Source: Monomorium pharaonis
Lineage: Eukaryota; Arthropoda; Insecta; Hymenoptera; Formicidae
DNA: 64,000 bases
Direction: 5' to 3'
Assembly (NCBI RefSeq): GCF_013373865.1
Contig: NC_050474.1
Location: 17,490,042-17,554,041 of the forward strand
Below the pieces are notes generated by a model. The model worked only from the letters and a program-made list of their open reading frames with translations. It was not told where the DNA came from and did no database searches. The stretch's first letter is position 1. Each line of letters opens with the position of its first letter. Position numbers and translations under genes: made by a program. Below, piece by piece: positions 1-11,489 of the stretch.

Positions 1-19
1 AGTCATTCATTTATCCTGG

Positions 20-342
20 TTCATAAAAATATTTGCTTCAGAATACAAGTTATGTAGATTATACGTACAAATGAATGGTACACCGCAGTTTGGAATAGAT
101 TGAGAAATAAGACTATATTCGTCGATTTAAGCGTTTTCATAGATTTCCAGTGAAAGCGCTTAAATGAACAAAATTTGATCCAATACATAACTTTTTTTTA
201 CGGCTTGTAATCGTAATTTAACGAATATAGTCTTATTCCTCAATTTATTCCGAACTACGGTGTATCATTTATTTGTTCGTATAAGCTACATAACTTGTGG
301 TGTGTGTATTTTGAAGCAAACATTTTTATAAATTTTAGTATA
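20..342. repeat. Foldback (MITE-like) element in intron 3 of lipase 1
   Basis: Two arms of about 110-150 bases are reverse complements. The left arm includes caagttatgtag near 43-58 and the right arm its complement near 290-302. The match continues inward through segments containing aataagactatattcgt (about 107-123) and its complement (about 219-235), and outward through ttgcttc/gaagcaa. The loop is about 90 bases. No coding potential. The precise ends and any target duplication are not clear. Confidence 0.75.
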
Positions 343-755
343 AGCTCTAGATATTGTCATCTCATAATGCTAAATACAATTATAAATATTTCTTATAATT
401 ATATCAATGATATTATAGAATTAACGAGTTCTAGTTAACATATACGTGCAATTAAAATTTCTGTTTAAATAAGGATTAAAACTTTTTGTCTTCAATAATA
501 AATAATAAGAGAATGTTAACTGTTGACAACTGGCAAATAATTTTTTATTAAAAAACTTATGTTTAAATTTAAGTGTTATTAGTCTTATTACACGTTAGAC
601 TAAAGATATTAATTATTTCTATGTTGCAACTTTATTTATACAATATCTGTGTATTTAAATTTTATTTTTGTGTGTTGTGAATGTTGTAATTATTTTTTTG
701 TTTTCTTTATAATTTTGATATACATATAAGTATATACATATAAATTAATACTAAC

Positions 756-1759
756 CTAAAGTTCCAATAGTCTTTTTTCTTAATTTTGCTATCTGTGTGA
801 TTACGAGCATATGTACTGCCACGTGCATTACCGAGCCACACGTCATAACCTTCATCCGCCAGAATAAACGCTAACAACATCAGAATGTAAATAAAGACAA
901 ATTCGAGCGAGTATATGTAAAAACTAAAGTAAATGAAAATTGATAAAATATTAATGTCATTTTTTATAATTAATTTGAATATATAATGTAAAAAATTCGA
1001 ATTTAAATTCTAAAGATGTAAAGACAAATTTTGCAATATATTGATAAAATATATACAACATATTATATAACAAATATTTTAATGTCTTGCTTTATAAAAA
1101 ACTTAATATTTTAATAAATAAAAATAAAATAAGAATACTTCCATACTTTATTAAATACACAATATTATTAAATTTATGTTTGTCATATCATCAAAACATA
1201 AAATTAATTTTTTTTTCTTGATTCTTTTTATCTCTTGAAAAAATAACTTGATAAAATAAATATTACTTTTTTTTATACCTAAACTTTTCTCACGACCAGA
1301 AATAGTAAAAGCCGCTGAGTTACACATAATGCCGTGCATCACAAACACAATAGGTTTTTGCACATTTGATTTGGTAGAATTCGATTCGGTAGCTGGTCCT
1401 GTTATCCGATGTAGTTCTAAAGTGTAACCATCGGAAGTAGTTACTTTATGCATCTCTCCATTGTAGCCGTATTTGCTTATCAATTCCATCTGTAAAAAAG
1501 AACAACAGCTTTTAAATTCGTTTATATCATAGATATAAATATCATTAAAAACGATTAAAAATATAAATATGATTGAAAATAACGAAGTAGTTTTACTTAC
1601 CGTGGTAAGTTTTGCATCCTCAGGAGCTGTAGGTAACTGATTTGGAAGTTCTGGTATCTGTTCTAATAAATTTAATTTCTGTATGTTATCTATTAGATCA
1701 TCTAACAAATTAGCATTTATGGATGCCAGGATAGAGATGAGAAATATTGGTAGCAACAT
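756..1759 (-). CDS. Lipase 1: secreted acid lipase, 5' half only, runs off left edge
   Basis: N-terminal part of an alpha/beta-hydrolase acid lipase (gastric/lysosomal lipase family), expected to be secreted and to cleave acylglycerol esters. Exons on the minus strand: 1759-1601, 1489-1279 and 870-756. All have GT donors and AG acceptors, with intron phases 0, 1 and 2 as in the paralogs downstream. Exon 1 encodes a signal peptide starting MLLPIFLIS. Exon 2 has the family block YGYNGE...DGYTLELHRITGP and the HG oxyanion-hole motif (VMHGIM). Exon 3 has DEGYDVWLGNARG. The nucleophile elbow and the rest of the triad would lie in exons 4-8 beyond position 1. An in-frame ATG lies 21 bases upstream (1780). 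I chose 1759 because it gives the same 53-codon exon 1 as lipase 2 and aligns with its start. No stop or frameshift appears in the three exons. Confidence 0.9.
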
Positions 1760-1829
1760 GGCTGTGCTCAACGAGTTCATTGCTGGCTGATGAAATAAAA
1801 AGAAATGAAGTGGATCCCCTAAAAGCACA

Positions 1830-2215
1830 GCTGATATATATACAGTGTTTATGTCGTATGCATGATGAATAACGTCAGAGTGTTTGAGGCTTTAGTTAAT
1901 GCCATCTGTTAATTTGTCATAATTTTTGCTTCAATAATGAATAACGATCGGCGTAGTAAGCCGTAAATGACATCGTGAAAAAAAAAATTAAAAATACATG
2001 GGCTTTATCGTCGTTCAGATGGATCGATTGTTTACTTACGAGATGATACGGTTTTGTTAATTTTACATACAGGTACAAACAGATACCCGAGAAACGAGCT
2101 GTTATTTGGCGTTAAGTTAAGTGTCATCAAAGGTGTCATTTTGACGTCAGAGTACAACAAATAACGTGAGCTTACTACTGGGTAAATGTGCACATTTATC
2201 TTTTATCAGACTAAT
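1830..2215 (-). promoter_or_regulatory. Upstream region of lipase 1 (shared promoter block)
   Basis: On the minus strand there is a TATA-like run (TATATATA) at about 1833-1844, about 75-85 bases before the chosen ATG. A tctgacgttatt motif lies near 1868-1880. A longer block around 1895-1960 reads like the same position in lipases 2, 3 and 4 (the stretch containing attattc..tgaagc and aaattaacagatggc). A second TGACGT-rich patch (tgtcattttgacgtca) lies near 2137-2152. The GATAAG seen in lipases 2, 3 and 5 is not conserved here. That these sites drive expression is inferred from conservation between paralogs only. Confidence 0.55.
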
Positions 2216-2229
2216 AATCTAATAAAAAA

Positions 2230-3720
2230 ACTAAAGACTAAAAGAATGGCCTTTTAATGTTACGTCAAAATAAATCGAATAGCTGTATTCTTTACAACCC
2301 TTAATTTAAAAATTGCCAAAGTAAATTCTTAATATTAAGCATACGACTCAAAATTTCGAGATTGTCTAAGATTAATAAACTAAAATTTATTAGACTAAAA
2401 AATTCAAATCAAAAACAAGTAACACGTTAATATTTATATTTATATTCATTCACTTTATTTTACCCATAGAAAAATTTAAATTAAAGATAAGAATATATTA
2501 AAGGCCAAATAAGACGTCACACTACATAAGTGGTAAAAGAAAATAAATGTTTCAATAAATGTTTTAATTGTGTAAAATTTTTTTGCACTTGTATAAATAT
2601 CCCATTGCGTTTAAAGTTACAAAAATAGAAACGTTATTACAATGCTTCTATTTATATAAATTTGAAGTATTAGTTTTAATAAAATTAAGTTGCTTTGTCC
2701 TGCATGTTTATTTACAAATTTAATTAATAAACGCGCAATTAAATTTCTTTCGTTAAAATAACGTGTAATATATATAAAAATATGATGTATTATATTAAAA
2801 AATCTGGATTTTATTTCATAATCAGTCAAAATGTTTTATATCTCACATATTCTTTTTCAGCCAAATTCTAAATTTAAATTTCCTGATTAAACGCAGTTTA
2901 CTTAAAATTAATTGCGGTTAAATGATTATAATTATAATACTCATAAATCTTACAAGTGTTTCGATGTTATTGAGGAAAAATTAATTTAAAATTGCGTAAA
3001 GAATTTCGATCAAAAACATTCGATTATTTTGGCACAATCTTTATACGTCAAAAGGTATCGTCTATATAATTATGTAAGACTTTGATTCGTTGCGTGTTAT
3101 TTACAATTATTTATTGGCTGGAATTAATGTCGGCACCTGAGAAAATGAGAAAAATTTAATGTCAAAATGTTAATATTTTTATCTTTAAACATGTGTTATA
3201 CGTTTTATTATTACCGAATAAAATGATTTAATTCATAATTATTGTACCTATCTTTTGCTAAACCACTATCAAATAATCATGTTTTTTTTAAATAATATAA
3301 TGATTATGTTTGTACATTAATTACAGCCATTACAGCAATTACAGCCAATATAAGAACCAATTATAAACGATATTTGCTTTATCTAAATAAGAACATTTTT
3401 CTTTAAATATAGATATACAGAATATTTTATAACATCTGAACTTAACTTTAAAAATAAATTTAGGACATAGAAAAGATATTAGAAAGTTCATATATACTAA
3501 AAACTAATTCAAATATCAAAATATAAATAATTCTTTGAATATTGAAACAAAGGAAAATACTAAGCATTTATTTGTGCATTTTATTATGTTATAATTTTAT
3601 TAGGATAATATTATTAAAATAATAATTATCTAAAATTATAAAATTATAAAATTTATTTGGTAAGTTACGTTTTATAAGTTTTAAATGTCTATTTTCTATC
3701 TGTTATATAACATTAATAAA
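2230..3720. other. Gene-free AT-rich spacer
   Basis: No supported coding region, RNA gene or terminal-repeat element found. Short open frames here are AT-rich and resemble nothing recognised. Confidence 0.6.
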
Positions 3721-3725
3721 TGTTG

Positions 3726-4290
3726 CCCCACAGTTCTATTGGGAATTTGAGCAGCATGGAAGCAACAACGGCAGAAATGATGTATGGTGAGACACTCTGA
3801 TTGTCGGGTCAATTTCTGAGTCGACAGATGGCGGACGACAGGGATGACGCTACCGATTTCGTGAAAGAACTCAGAGACAAACTCAACGAATTACAACCGA
3901 TACAAGGATCACGGCACTGAGAGCGTAAAACGTTTGTGTACAAAAATCTATCAACAGCTGATCGAGTATTCGTTCGGCACGACGCACCAAAGTCGATACT
4001 CCAAGCACCCTACAACGGGCCGTATCTCAGTGGTCAGCCGCAGCGAAAAGAATTTCGTCGTGTTCATTAATGGCAAGAATGTGACTATTTCCATAGATCG
4101 AGTGAAACTTGCGTGTAGAACACAAGGAAAATATGCCCGAGCGGAACAAAGAGGTGCGAAATAACAACTCAGAACAAAAGACGAATGAATCGACCGCCTC
4201 AAGACCTACGGAAACCAGGACGAGAACAAGTAGAAGGGTCCGTTTCCCGGAGCGTTTTCAGGTAGGACTTTACCCAATCAGCAAAACAAT
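3726..4290 (+). pseudogene. Ty3/gypsy-type pol remnant: degraded C-terminal end of integrase
   Basis: A conceptual translation across two frames matches the end of a Ty3/gypsy polyprotein. In order it has the TAEMMYGETL motif (about 3765-3800), a helix-rich segment ending QPIQGSRH (about 3880-3918), a segment like the chromodomain-free integrase tail with NGK...SIDRVK (about 4066-4110), and a terminal RRVRFPERFQ motif (about 4230-4262). The frame has at least two stop codons (TGA near 3798 and near 3919) and a one-base frameshift near 4026, so it is dead. No LTRs, gag, protease or reverse transcriptase are seen nearby, so this is an isolated fragment. Family placement rests on motif recognition; a profile search would settle it. 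Confidence 0.75.
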
Positions 4291-4309
4291 ATTAAACAAT
4301 ATAAACTAA

Positions 4310-5315
4310 TATGTAAAAGTTTGTGCGTGGAGATTATGGAACTCAGATTCACGCAAGTGGTTTATAACCTTGAATGCAAACAATGTAACTTTTAACACGT
4401 CAAATGCATGCACACATTACCTTAAATATTAAATTTAATTATATTATTTAAAAGCTATATACAAGCCCTTGAAATTACAATAAAATTAAAAAATTAATAT
4501 CTAATATATTTTTTAAGATAACAAAGAATACACAACTAAAAATTTTTAGACTGCATGTAATACTGAAATGCAGTTTTAACCTTCTGCAGACCGACATACA
4601 TGTTTTTGGTCGACTTTTAAATTTAAGAGATTTTTTTTGTCAATGATACGTGGTTGAATGGCGAAAAAGGTTGTAACACTGTCGAATCCATAAATGGATC
4701 TAGAAAAAAATGACAACCCTTAATTACAGTTTTTTTACTAAATACTGTTAGATATTATTAAAATAATTGTCTAACATCATTGTAGAATTCGTAATTATCG
4801 CTAAACGCTATACTGTGTTTAAGTTAATAGTCCAGTTTTTAAGTATTATTATTTTACAACAATTATGCAAACTTCAAAATTAAATTTTTTTAAATATTAA
4901 ATAATATTAAAGTGCCGACATTCTTACGAAATCTGTTCAAAGAACAAATACGATCTACAAACAACAGAATTACTTATCTTTATTATCATTGATAATAATT
5001 ACGTTAATAATTATTATTAGTAATAATTAGTAATAATAACGTCAATCGTCAGAAACGTCATCATTTAAAAAATTCCAACAATAGATTGTGAGAAAATATC
5101 AATAAGCATTGACAATAACCTAAGATAACATTAAGAATGCAAGTACAAGCTTAAATATGCCACATTTTTTGCTATAATTGAATTTTAGGATTTAATTATG
5201 TTTTTTTTTGTCTCTCGTGCCATCGCATTGCATTACATTGCACATAATTTTTGCAGTTTATTGCGTTTATGTAATGGACATTTACGCATACAGTGACACC
5301 TGAAAAACATAAACC
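4310..5315. other. Gene-free AT-rich spacer upstream of the GMC gene
   Basis: No coding region or recognisable repeat. A short region near 4980-5060 is rich in taataat runs. Confidence 0.5.
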
Positions 5316-5321
5316 TAAATA

Positions 5322-5350
5322 CAGGTATATATGCCAGGCACATTCAGATT
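5322..5350 (+). promoter_or_regulatory. Candidate TATA box and initiator of the GMC oxidoreductase gene
   Basis: A gtatatatgcc TATA-like sequence at 5325-5335 is followed by an arthropod-like initiator (ttcaga) around 5343-5348. Together they would give a 5' UTR of about 50 bases before the ATG at 5396. The spacing (about 20 bases) is slightly short for a textbook TATA-initiator pair, so this is tentative. Confidence 0.4.
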
Positions 5351-5395
5351 CTCTGTTAGAGCGCCCCACTCGATACGTTCAATAACCAATTGGAG

Positions 5396-7544
5396 ATGAC
5401 TGCAAATAATCCAACGCTCTTTTACCTTCTCAGTGCCGTTGTTGTAATCATTCCGTTGCAATTGGATGCACAATTGTCACCGAAACGATACCGCAGTGTT
5501 TACGGCAATGACGTTGGCGGACACGAGTTAAAAAATATATTAGAGCTAGGCTTTGGAGCCTTAAACTTCGTACAACAGGGCCAACGTTATATGAATCAAG
5601 AGATATCAGATACAATCCCACAGTTCGGAGCCGTGTACGACTTCATAGTAATTGGCGCCGGCACGGCCGGTGCTACGATAGCCGCGAGACTGAGCGAGAT
5701 TCATCAAGTTGAGGTATTGCTGATCGAAGCTGGATCTAACGAGAATTTGGTCATGGACATTCCGCTTTTAGCTTACACGCTGCAACTAAGCGATGATATT
5801 AATTGGAAGTACAAAACAAAATCCTCTGATAAATACTGCCTCGGTATGACCAACAACAGGTGTAATTGGCCTAGAGGCAAAGTACTGGGCGGTAGCAGTG
5901 TGCTAAACTACATGATTGCAACCAGAGGCGCTGCTGAGGACTATAACCGATGGGCTGAGATGGGAAATGAAGGCTGGGCTTACAAAGACGTTCTCAAATA
6001 TTTCAAAAAGCTGGAAGCGATAAAAATCCCAGAGCTAAAATCGGACAATATTTATCACGGTACTCGAGGACCATTATCTATCTCTTATCCACCATTTCAT
6101 ACGCTAATAGCAGAAGCTTTTTTAAAAGCTGGCGAGGAGCTGGAGTATCCACTGTTGGATTATAATGGGAAAAATATGATAGGGTTCTCGTATGTCCAGA
6201 CCACAACCGTGAATGGTACTCGTATGAGTAGCAATAAAGCATATCTACATCCCGCAAGAAATCGCCGGAACCTTCACTTGACACGCGAAAGCATGGTGAG
6301 GAAAGTGCTGATCGATCGTCGTACGAATCGAGCAATTGGCGTGGAATTTATCAAACATAATCAAATTATCCACGTGTTTGCAAGCAAAGAAGTGATTTTG
6401 TGCGCGGGCGCAATCGGATCACCACAATTATTAATGCTGTCCGGCATTGGTCCGGCTAAACATCTTAGCGAGCTCGGGATTGATATTGTTCAGGACTCAC
6501 CAGTTGGCGAAAATCTGATGGATCATTTAGGTTATGGAGGGCTGACATGGACAATAGATGAACCGGTAAGTCTCAAAATGTTTGACATCATAAATCCCAC
6601 TCATCCATATGTAAAGGATTTTCTAACGCGACGATCAGGACCACTTACGATCCCGGTTGGATGCGAGGCCTTCGCTTTTATCGACACTAAAAATTTAAAA
6701 AACCGGAACGGTTTGCCGGATATTGAACTAATACTTATCGGTGGTGGAATAAAAGGAGATATTCTTTATCCGACCGTAATGGGTTTCAACAATCGAATGC
6801 GTCAGATATGGAATAAATATAACAACAATTACACTTGGAGCATACAACCGATCTTGTTAAAACCAAAAAGCCGTGGACGGATAAGACTACTGGCCAATGA
6901 TATTAATGTTAAACCCGAGATCGTTGCAAATTACTTAGACGATCCAGAAGATGTAAAGACGATAATTGCTGGTATTAGAGCTGCAATAAGCATCGGTCAA
7001 ACAAAAACTATGCAAATATTTGGTTCACGACTATTAAACGATACTTTACCCGGATGCGAAAATTACAAGTATGACTCCGACGATTATTGGGAATGCGCGG
7101 TAAGGACGGTGTCTATAACCTGCTATCACCTTTCTGGTACTTGCAAGATGGGATCGAGAAAAGACCCGACTGCTGTTGTCGATCCTAGATTAAAGGTATT
7201 TGTTGAAAAACTCACTATGTAGTGTTATTCTTAAATTTGAAACAAATATTCCTATTATATTAACAGACATATATGTGTGCGCGTGTGCACGCATACACGA
7301 CACCACACACACACACACACACACACACACGCGCGCGCGCCGTATCAGACGCACATTTGATACAAAATTAAAAAATTTATGTATATTACAGGTAATTGGT
7401 GTTCAAGGACTACGAGTAGCAGACGGTTCTATCATGCCCGAGATTATATCGGCGCACACAAACATACCTATCCATATGATTGCCGAGAAACTGGCAGATA
7501 TGGTCAAAGAAGACTGGAAATATTTGGACAAATCGCGAACGTAA
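5396..7544 (+). CDS. GMC oxidoreductase, glucose dehydrogenase (FAD, quinone)-like
   Basis: Predicted FAD-dependent GMC-family oxidoreductase of 650 residues in two exons, 5396-7195 and 7392-7544. The intron is phase 0 with a GT donor and ACAG acceptor. An N-terminal hydrophobic stretch (residues 8-25) suggests secretion. The dinucleotide-binding motif VIGAGTAG is at about 85-92, GMC signature 1 (GKVLGGSSVLNY) at 161-172, and signature 2 (GAIGSPQLLMLSGIG) at 338-352. The catalytic C-terminus has CYHLSGTCKMG (His578) and SAHTNIP (His622). The second catalytic position is usually Asn (NTN) in insect glucose dehydrogenases as I recall them, so a His/His pair may mark a different substrate. The start is the ATG at 5396; a slightly longer open frame depends on a non-ATG codon. 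Polyadenylation signal AATAAA at 7564-7569. Insect GMC proteins act on sugars, ecdysteroids or other alcohols; the substrate here cannot be read from sequence. It is unrelated to the flanking lipases. Confidence 0.95.
7300..7340. repeat. (AC)n/(GC)n microsatellite in GMC intron
   Basis: An uninterrupted CA run of about 30 bases is followed by a CG run, inside the 196-base intron of the GMC gene. Confidence 0.95.
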
Positions 7545-7599
7545 TTTATTGTGATATCGTATCAATAAAGAAAATAAACTTTAATAAAAGTATATAATT

Positions 7600-8100
7600 T
7601 ATAATGTATAAAAGTAAAAATTTAAATCAGTTTTCGGGAAACAGACATTGCGAAAATACTTCTATAATTATTATTATAAAACGGTTAATATTTAGACAAA
7701 ATAAATTAATGTCTTTTTAAATTAAATTAAAGTTAATAACTTATAGAATTAATTTAGTTAAAAGTTACAAGAATAAAAAACTAATTTATTCAAAATTTGC
7801 GTTAAGACTTAAATTAAATTTTAATTTTGAAAAGCATTATTTATATTAAATTAGAATAATATAATTTTTTAAAATTAGTTTATTTTAAATATCACAATAA
7901 TTACAATATAGATCATCAAATAAATTTAACATTTTATTGGTAAAGTTAATTTATGTGTAAAATAACTAAGTTGCAATTTTTTTATATGGAAACGTATCTT
8001 TGTTTTTAACGTAGATAAGATACTTCATAGATTTACGTATTTTTTGTTTTACAAATTTCTAACTTAAGAAACACATTAGTAAGGTAAAGTTTAAAAACCT
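7600..8100. other. Gene-free AT-rich spacer
   Basis: Nothing recognisable; AT-rich with no open frame of note. Confidence 0.5.
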
Positions 8101-8129
8101 AGTTAGACATTATTTAAAAGTAATTAACA

Positions 8130-8590
8130 AGAAAACCCACGAGAGTATTCCCTTATAATTTTGGTAAGTTTTTAACATGTTGTAATCTAGATCAAAATAA
8201 AGAACACGTATTTTTTATACATGTCTTTTCGCACTTAGAAGAAAAAACACACCGTAAAAAAAAAAGTTTTTTCAAAGCAAATATCATGAAAACTGTAAGG
8301 AAAAAAAAAATGTTTTTCATAAGAGTTGAACAGCTTGAAAAGCACATTACTATTATAACTTTTCAAGTCATTCAACTGTTATTAAGAATATTTTTTTTAT
8401 CTCTTATAGTTTTTATGATATTTGTTTCAAAAGAAAAGTAGCAATTTTTTTTCAAATGGTATTTTATTCCTTAAACGTTCGAAAGAACACGTATAAAAAA
8501 TATACATATATCCGTTATTTTGATCTAGAGTACAATATATTAAAAACTCATCAAAAATCGAAGAACATTTTTGTGAGTTTCTCTGTAAGT
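8130..8590. repeat. Foldback element with arms of about 190 bases
   Basis: The left arm (about 8160-8345) and right arm (about 8375-8580) are imperfect reverse complements. The shared stretch ctagatcaaaataa is at about 8188-8201, with its complement at about 8515-8528. Likewise atatcatgaaaact near 8281 pairs with agtttttatgatat near 8407. The loop is only a few tens of bases. Non-coding. Confidence 0.75.
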
Positions 8591-8777
8591 TAAATTAAAA
8601 ATAATTAACTATTTAATTATTTATTGAACTATTTACTTAACTATTTATTTTTAACTTATCGTGTAATTTTTAACTTTTTAACTAGTAATTATCCAACACT
8701 AATATTTGTAATAAACTTGGTTTAAATGTGATAACATTTTTTAGATAATTTAATATACAAAGGGACTTTACCACGCA

Positions 8778-9100
8778 CACTGATAGAAAAATATGTTGTA
8801 TTTGTAACTGTAATTGTATAGTAAAATAATTATAATTAGGAATAACATTTTTATAGTAATTATTACTATAATATTAGGAATAATAACTATATATTTATGG
8901 TAAATGCTTATAATGATCATTATATGGTACAACTAACTGTGTAAAAATCTCCATTTTGGTTATAGCAATCATATCATAAGTTGCATAAACTAATATTATG
9001 GTTATGAGAACTATAATATAGTTTAAACCAACATAAATTTATAGTCCATTATTTTACTATGCAATTATAGTTACAAATACAACATATTTTTCTATCAGTG
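8778..9100. mobile_element. MITE with about 55-base terminal inverted repeats
   Basis: It begins cactgatagaaaaatatg and ends with the exact complement at 9100. The inverted repeat continues for about 55 bases on each side with few mismatches. The element is 323 bases, AT-rich and non-coding. No convincing target duplication is seen. Confidence 0.85.
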
Positions 9101-9170
9101 CAGTCGCCTCTACCACAGATTTCAATAAAATTGTTTATCTGAATAATTCTTAGTAAAAACTTTTTATTAC

Positions 9171-10008
9171 CCAGATAACATAGTGTTTTCTTAAAGAATT
9201 CATAAAGTAGTCTTCCTTTTTGAACAGTAATTCCTGAGGAATTCATAGAAGAATACTTTAAAAATAACGTAGGAAGTTACATGCACCATGATTCGAATTC
9301 CTCAGGACTTCTTAAAGTATTCATATAGAATTACTTGTTGGAATTTCTCAGAACTTCTTAAAGTATTTATTAGGACTTCTCCAAGTAGATAAACGGAATT
9401 AAAAAATTTATTTTCAAGATTTCTGATAAATGTTCCGATTTTTATAATATTGGAACGTTTCTCAGAAAAATTTAAAAAATAAAAAATTCTGATTAATTTT
9501 GTAAGAGAAAAAAGATTATATCATGTTTCAGCCAAGCCATAGTCGTACCTGTTAAAGCATGTTTAATTTCTGTAAAAACGGTCACCCATTCAAGTGTTAA
9601 CCATCGCCAACGTTGCTTGACTTCGAAGACCGTACGCATCCTAACGCCCCGTGATGATCCATGAACTCTTCTTGTTTATGCATACATATTTATCAATATT
9701 TTGTTTTGTTAATTATATATAGCGCATTTCGTGTATAAAAGTATAAATTAGCATTTATTAAGCAATATATAATTATAAAAATGTAATTGAGATTATCCAA
9801 ATACTCGAGTAATTTCTGATGAATACTCAAAGTATTCCAAATAATAAATCGCGAGGTATTCATTGCAATGAACTCTTAAGGAATACTTCAATGTGAACTC
9901 ATTGCGGCTAATTCCTCAAGAATTCTTTATGTATTCATTTTTCTACTTCGCCAAGTATTCTTTAAAATAACTTCTTTAAGAATTTCTATTCATCTCTGTG
10001 TTATCTGG
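9171..10008. mobile_element. TIR element (ends CCAGATAACA) carrying a 5S rRNA-like core
   Basis: The ends CCAGATAACA (9171-9180) and TGTTATCTGG (9999-10008) are perfect complements. The flanking about 200 bases inward are imperfect inverted copies rich in aattcctnaggaattc-type motifs and repeated aagtattc blocks. The centre holds a 5S rRNA-like sequence on the minus strand. No open frame, so a non-autonomous element. Superfamily unknown. Confidence 0.65.
9579..9652 (-). pseudogene. 5S rRNA-derived sequence (SINE3-like or 5S pseudogene)
   Basis: On the minus strand the sequence contains GAAGTCAAGCAACGTTGG followed closely by ATGGGTGACCG. These match the internal region of eukaryotic 5S rRNA (GAAGTTAAGCAACGTCGGGC... 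and GGATGGGTGACCG). The 5' and 3' thirds of 5S rRNA are poorly matched or missing, so this is not an intact gene. It is probably a 5S-headed SINE remnant or a captured 5S fragment in the surrounding TIR element. Confidence 0.7.
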
Positions 10009-10054
10009 ATAAGCAAATGAAAAAAAGCGTATTTTCAAGAAAACCGAAGTAATA

Positions 10055-10135
10055 TAACATGTGTGTTATATTACAATTATATTATTGAGTGGGAAATTAC
10101 AACTAACAAGCACGTTATATGTAATTTTGTGTTGG
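10055..10135. repeat. Half of a palindromic MITE (family of 57212-57373)
   Basis: The stretch from gtgtgttatattacaatt to gtgttggctggg closely matches the right half of the complete palindromic element at 57212-57373, including the aactaac..gcacgtta motif. The left half is absent here. Confidence 0.75.
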
Positions 10136-10336
10136 CTGGGAATGTTATTGAATAAAGTATTTATGTACCATATGGATTTTTGACTTTTTACGCGATATTC
10201 ACCAACATCTCTTCCTATTTACAACGCGTGAAAGACGCTGCTTTACCAAAATACAATTAACATATACATCTCTACAAAAGATCCACGCTGTTCGTTTTCA
10301 ATGTTTTTGCATTATCTAAATAGCGACATAAAATTG

Positions 10337-10351
10337 AGGGGCAAAGCCCCT
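10337..10351. repeat. Short GC hairpin
   Basis: The sequence aggggcaaagcccct is a perfect stem with an aaa loop, followed by a C-rich run. It stands out in AT-rich DNA and may be the end of an unrecognised element. Confidence 0.4.
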
Positions 10352-10883
10352 CCCCCTGTACCCCCTTCCCGTATTTTTTTCTAACCTAACTCAAACATTT
10401 CAAATTCACTATTTGATCACAATTTCAAATCTAATGTCGCAAACCCTTATGGTAAAGTACAAGCGTGGACGTCGTTTTGCTCTGTAAGCAGGAGGGAGTG
10501 GAAAGTTGCAAACTCAGCTGATATACTCCTATACTAAATAATTATGTGTCTTATTTATGAAACTTTTTTTGTTAATAACTTTTTAACGAATCACGAGCTA
10601 AAATCTTTTCAAGGTCACTCGGGAGGATGACAACATATGTCAAGGCCAAGGTTATCGGGTCGGTCCCTTGACCGGTATGTTTACCTTCATTGAATATATC
10701 TCATGTATATTCTATGTATTTACATTAAATGTATGTATGTACATGCGATATACATTGACGTAGATACATTTATAGATGTACACAGAATATTATATAATTC
10801 GTACGTAACATTTGTATATGCATCCCAATAAACATTAAAAAATCCAATGTATGTTTTATGTATGTCTTATGTATATACATATA

Positions 10884-11485
10884 CACAGTAAAAAAATTTG
10901 TGTTTTCTTATTAAAAAATATTTTGGTTAAAATTTTTCTGTCAAAATTTTACATATTTGCTTATTACTTTAACATTTGTTAACATATTGCTGTTGTGTTA
11001 ATTTAAGTGAGGTGTTAAATTAGAATAACTGAAAAAAGTGTAAAAGTAACATAATGTATTTTTAATTTTACATAATAAATATTTAATTAAAGTTATATTT
11101 ATTATATTTTGGTTGAAATTTTTATTCTGGAGTGTAAATTACTTTGTCTTTGTCTTCTTACATCTAAAATCATAAACCTTACAAAAAACCTTATCAATCA
11201 ATTAATTTTATGTTGGACTGATTTGCCTCAATTAACTATACACACAAAATTTTTATCGATGATCCTGGGACAATCGAGTGGATTTTGTTTGCCTACATTC
11301 CCAATTGCCTACAGCTTCGTTTACACATAAATTTTGTAAAAGTGCCCGATTGCCTACATGTTACATGTTACATGTATTATGTTGCTATTAACATATGCTT
11401 AATATGTTAAATTAACAGAAAAATTTTTGTGGACAGTTTGGGACAGGCAACATCTGTTAAATTTAACATAAATTTTTTTACTGTG
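10884..11485. mobile_element. TIR element with TA flanks (ends CACAGTAAAAAAATTT)
   Basis: The ends cacagtaaaaaaattt (10884) and aaattttttta ctgtg (to 11485) are inverted over about 20 bases. Both are flanked by TA, as expected of Tc1/mariner-type insertions. The interior has repeated ttaacat motifs and no convincing protein. Confidence 0.6.
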
Positions 11486-11489
11486 TATG

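Noticed and set aside
5390..5395. Longer start of the GMC gene
   Set aside because: The first codon would be TTG; ATG at 5396 lies two codons in and is followed by a normal hydrophobic leader.
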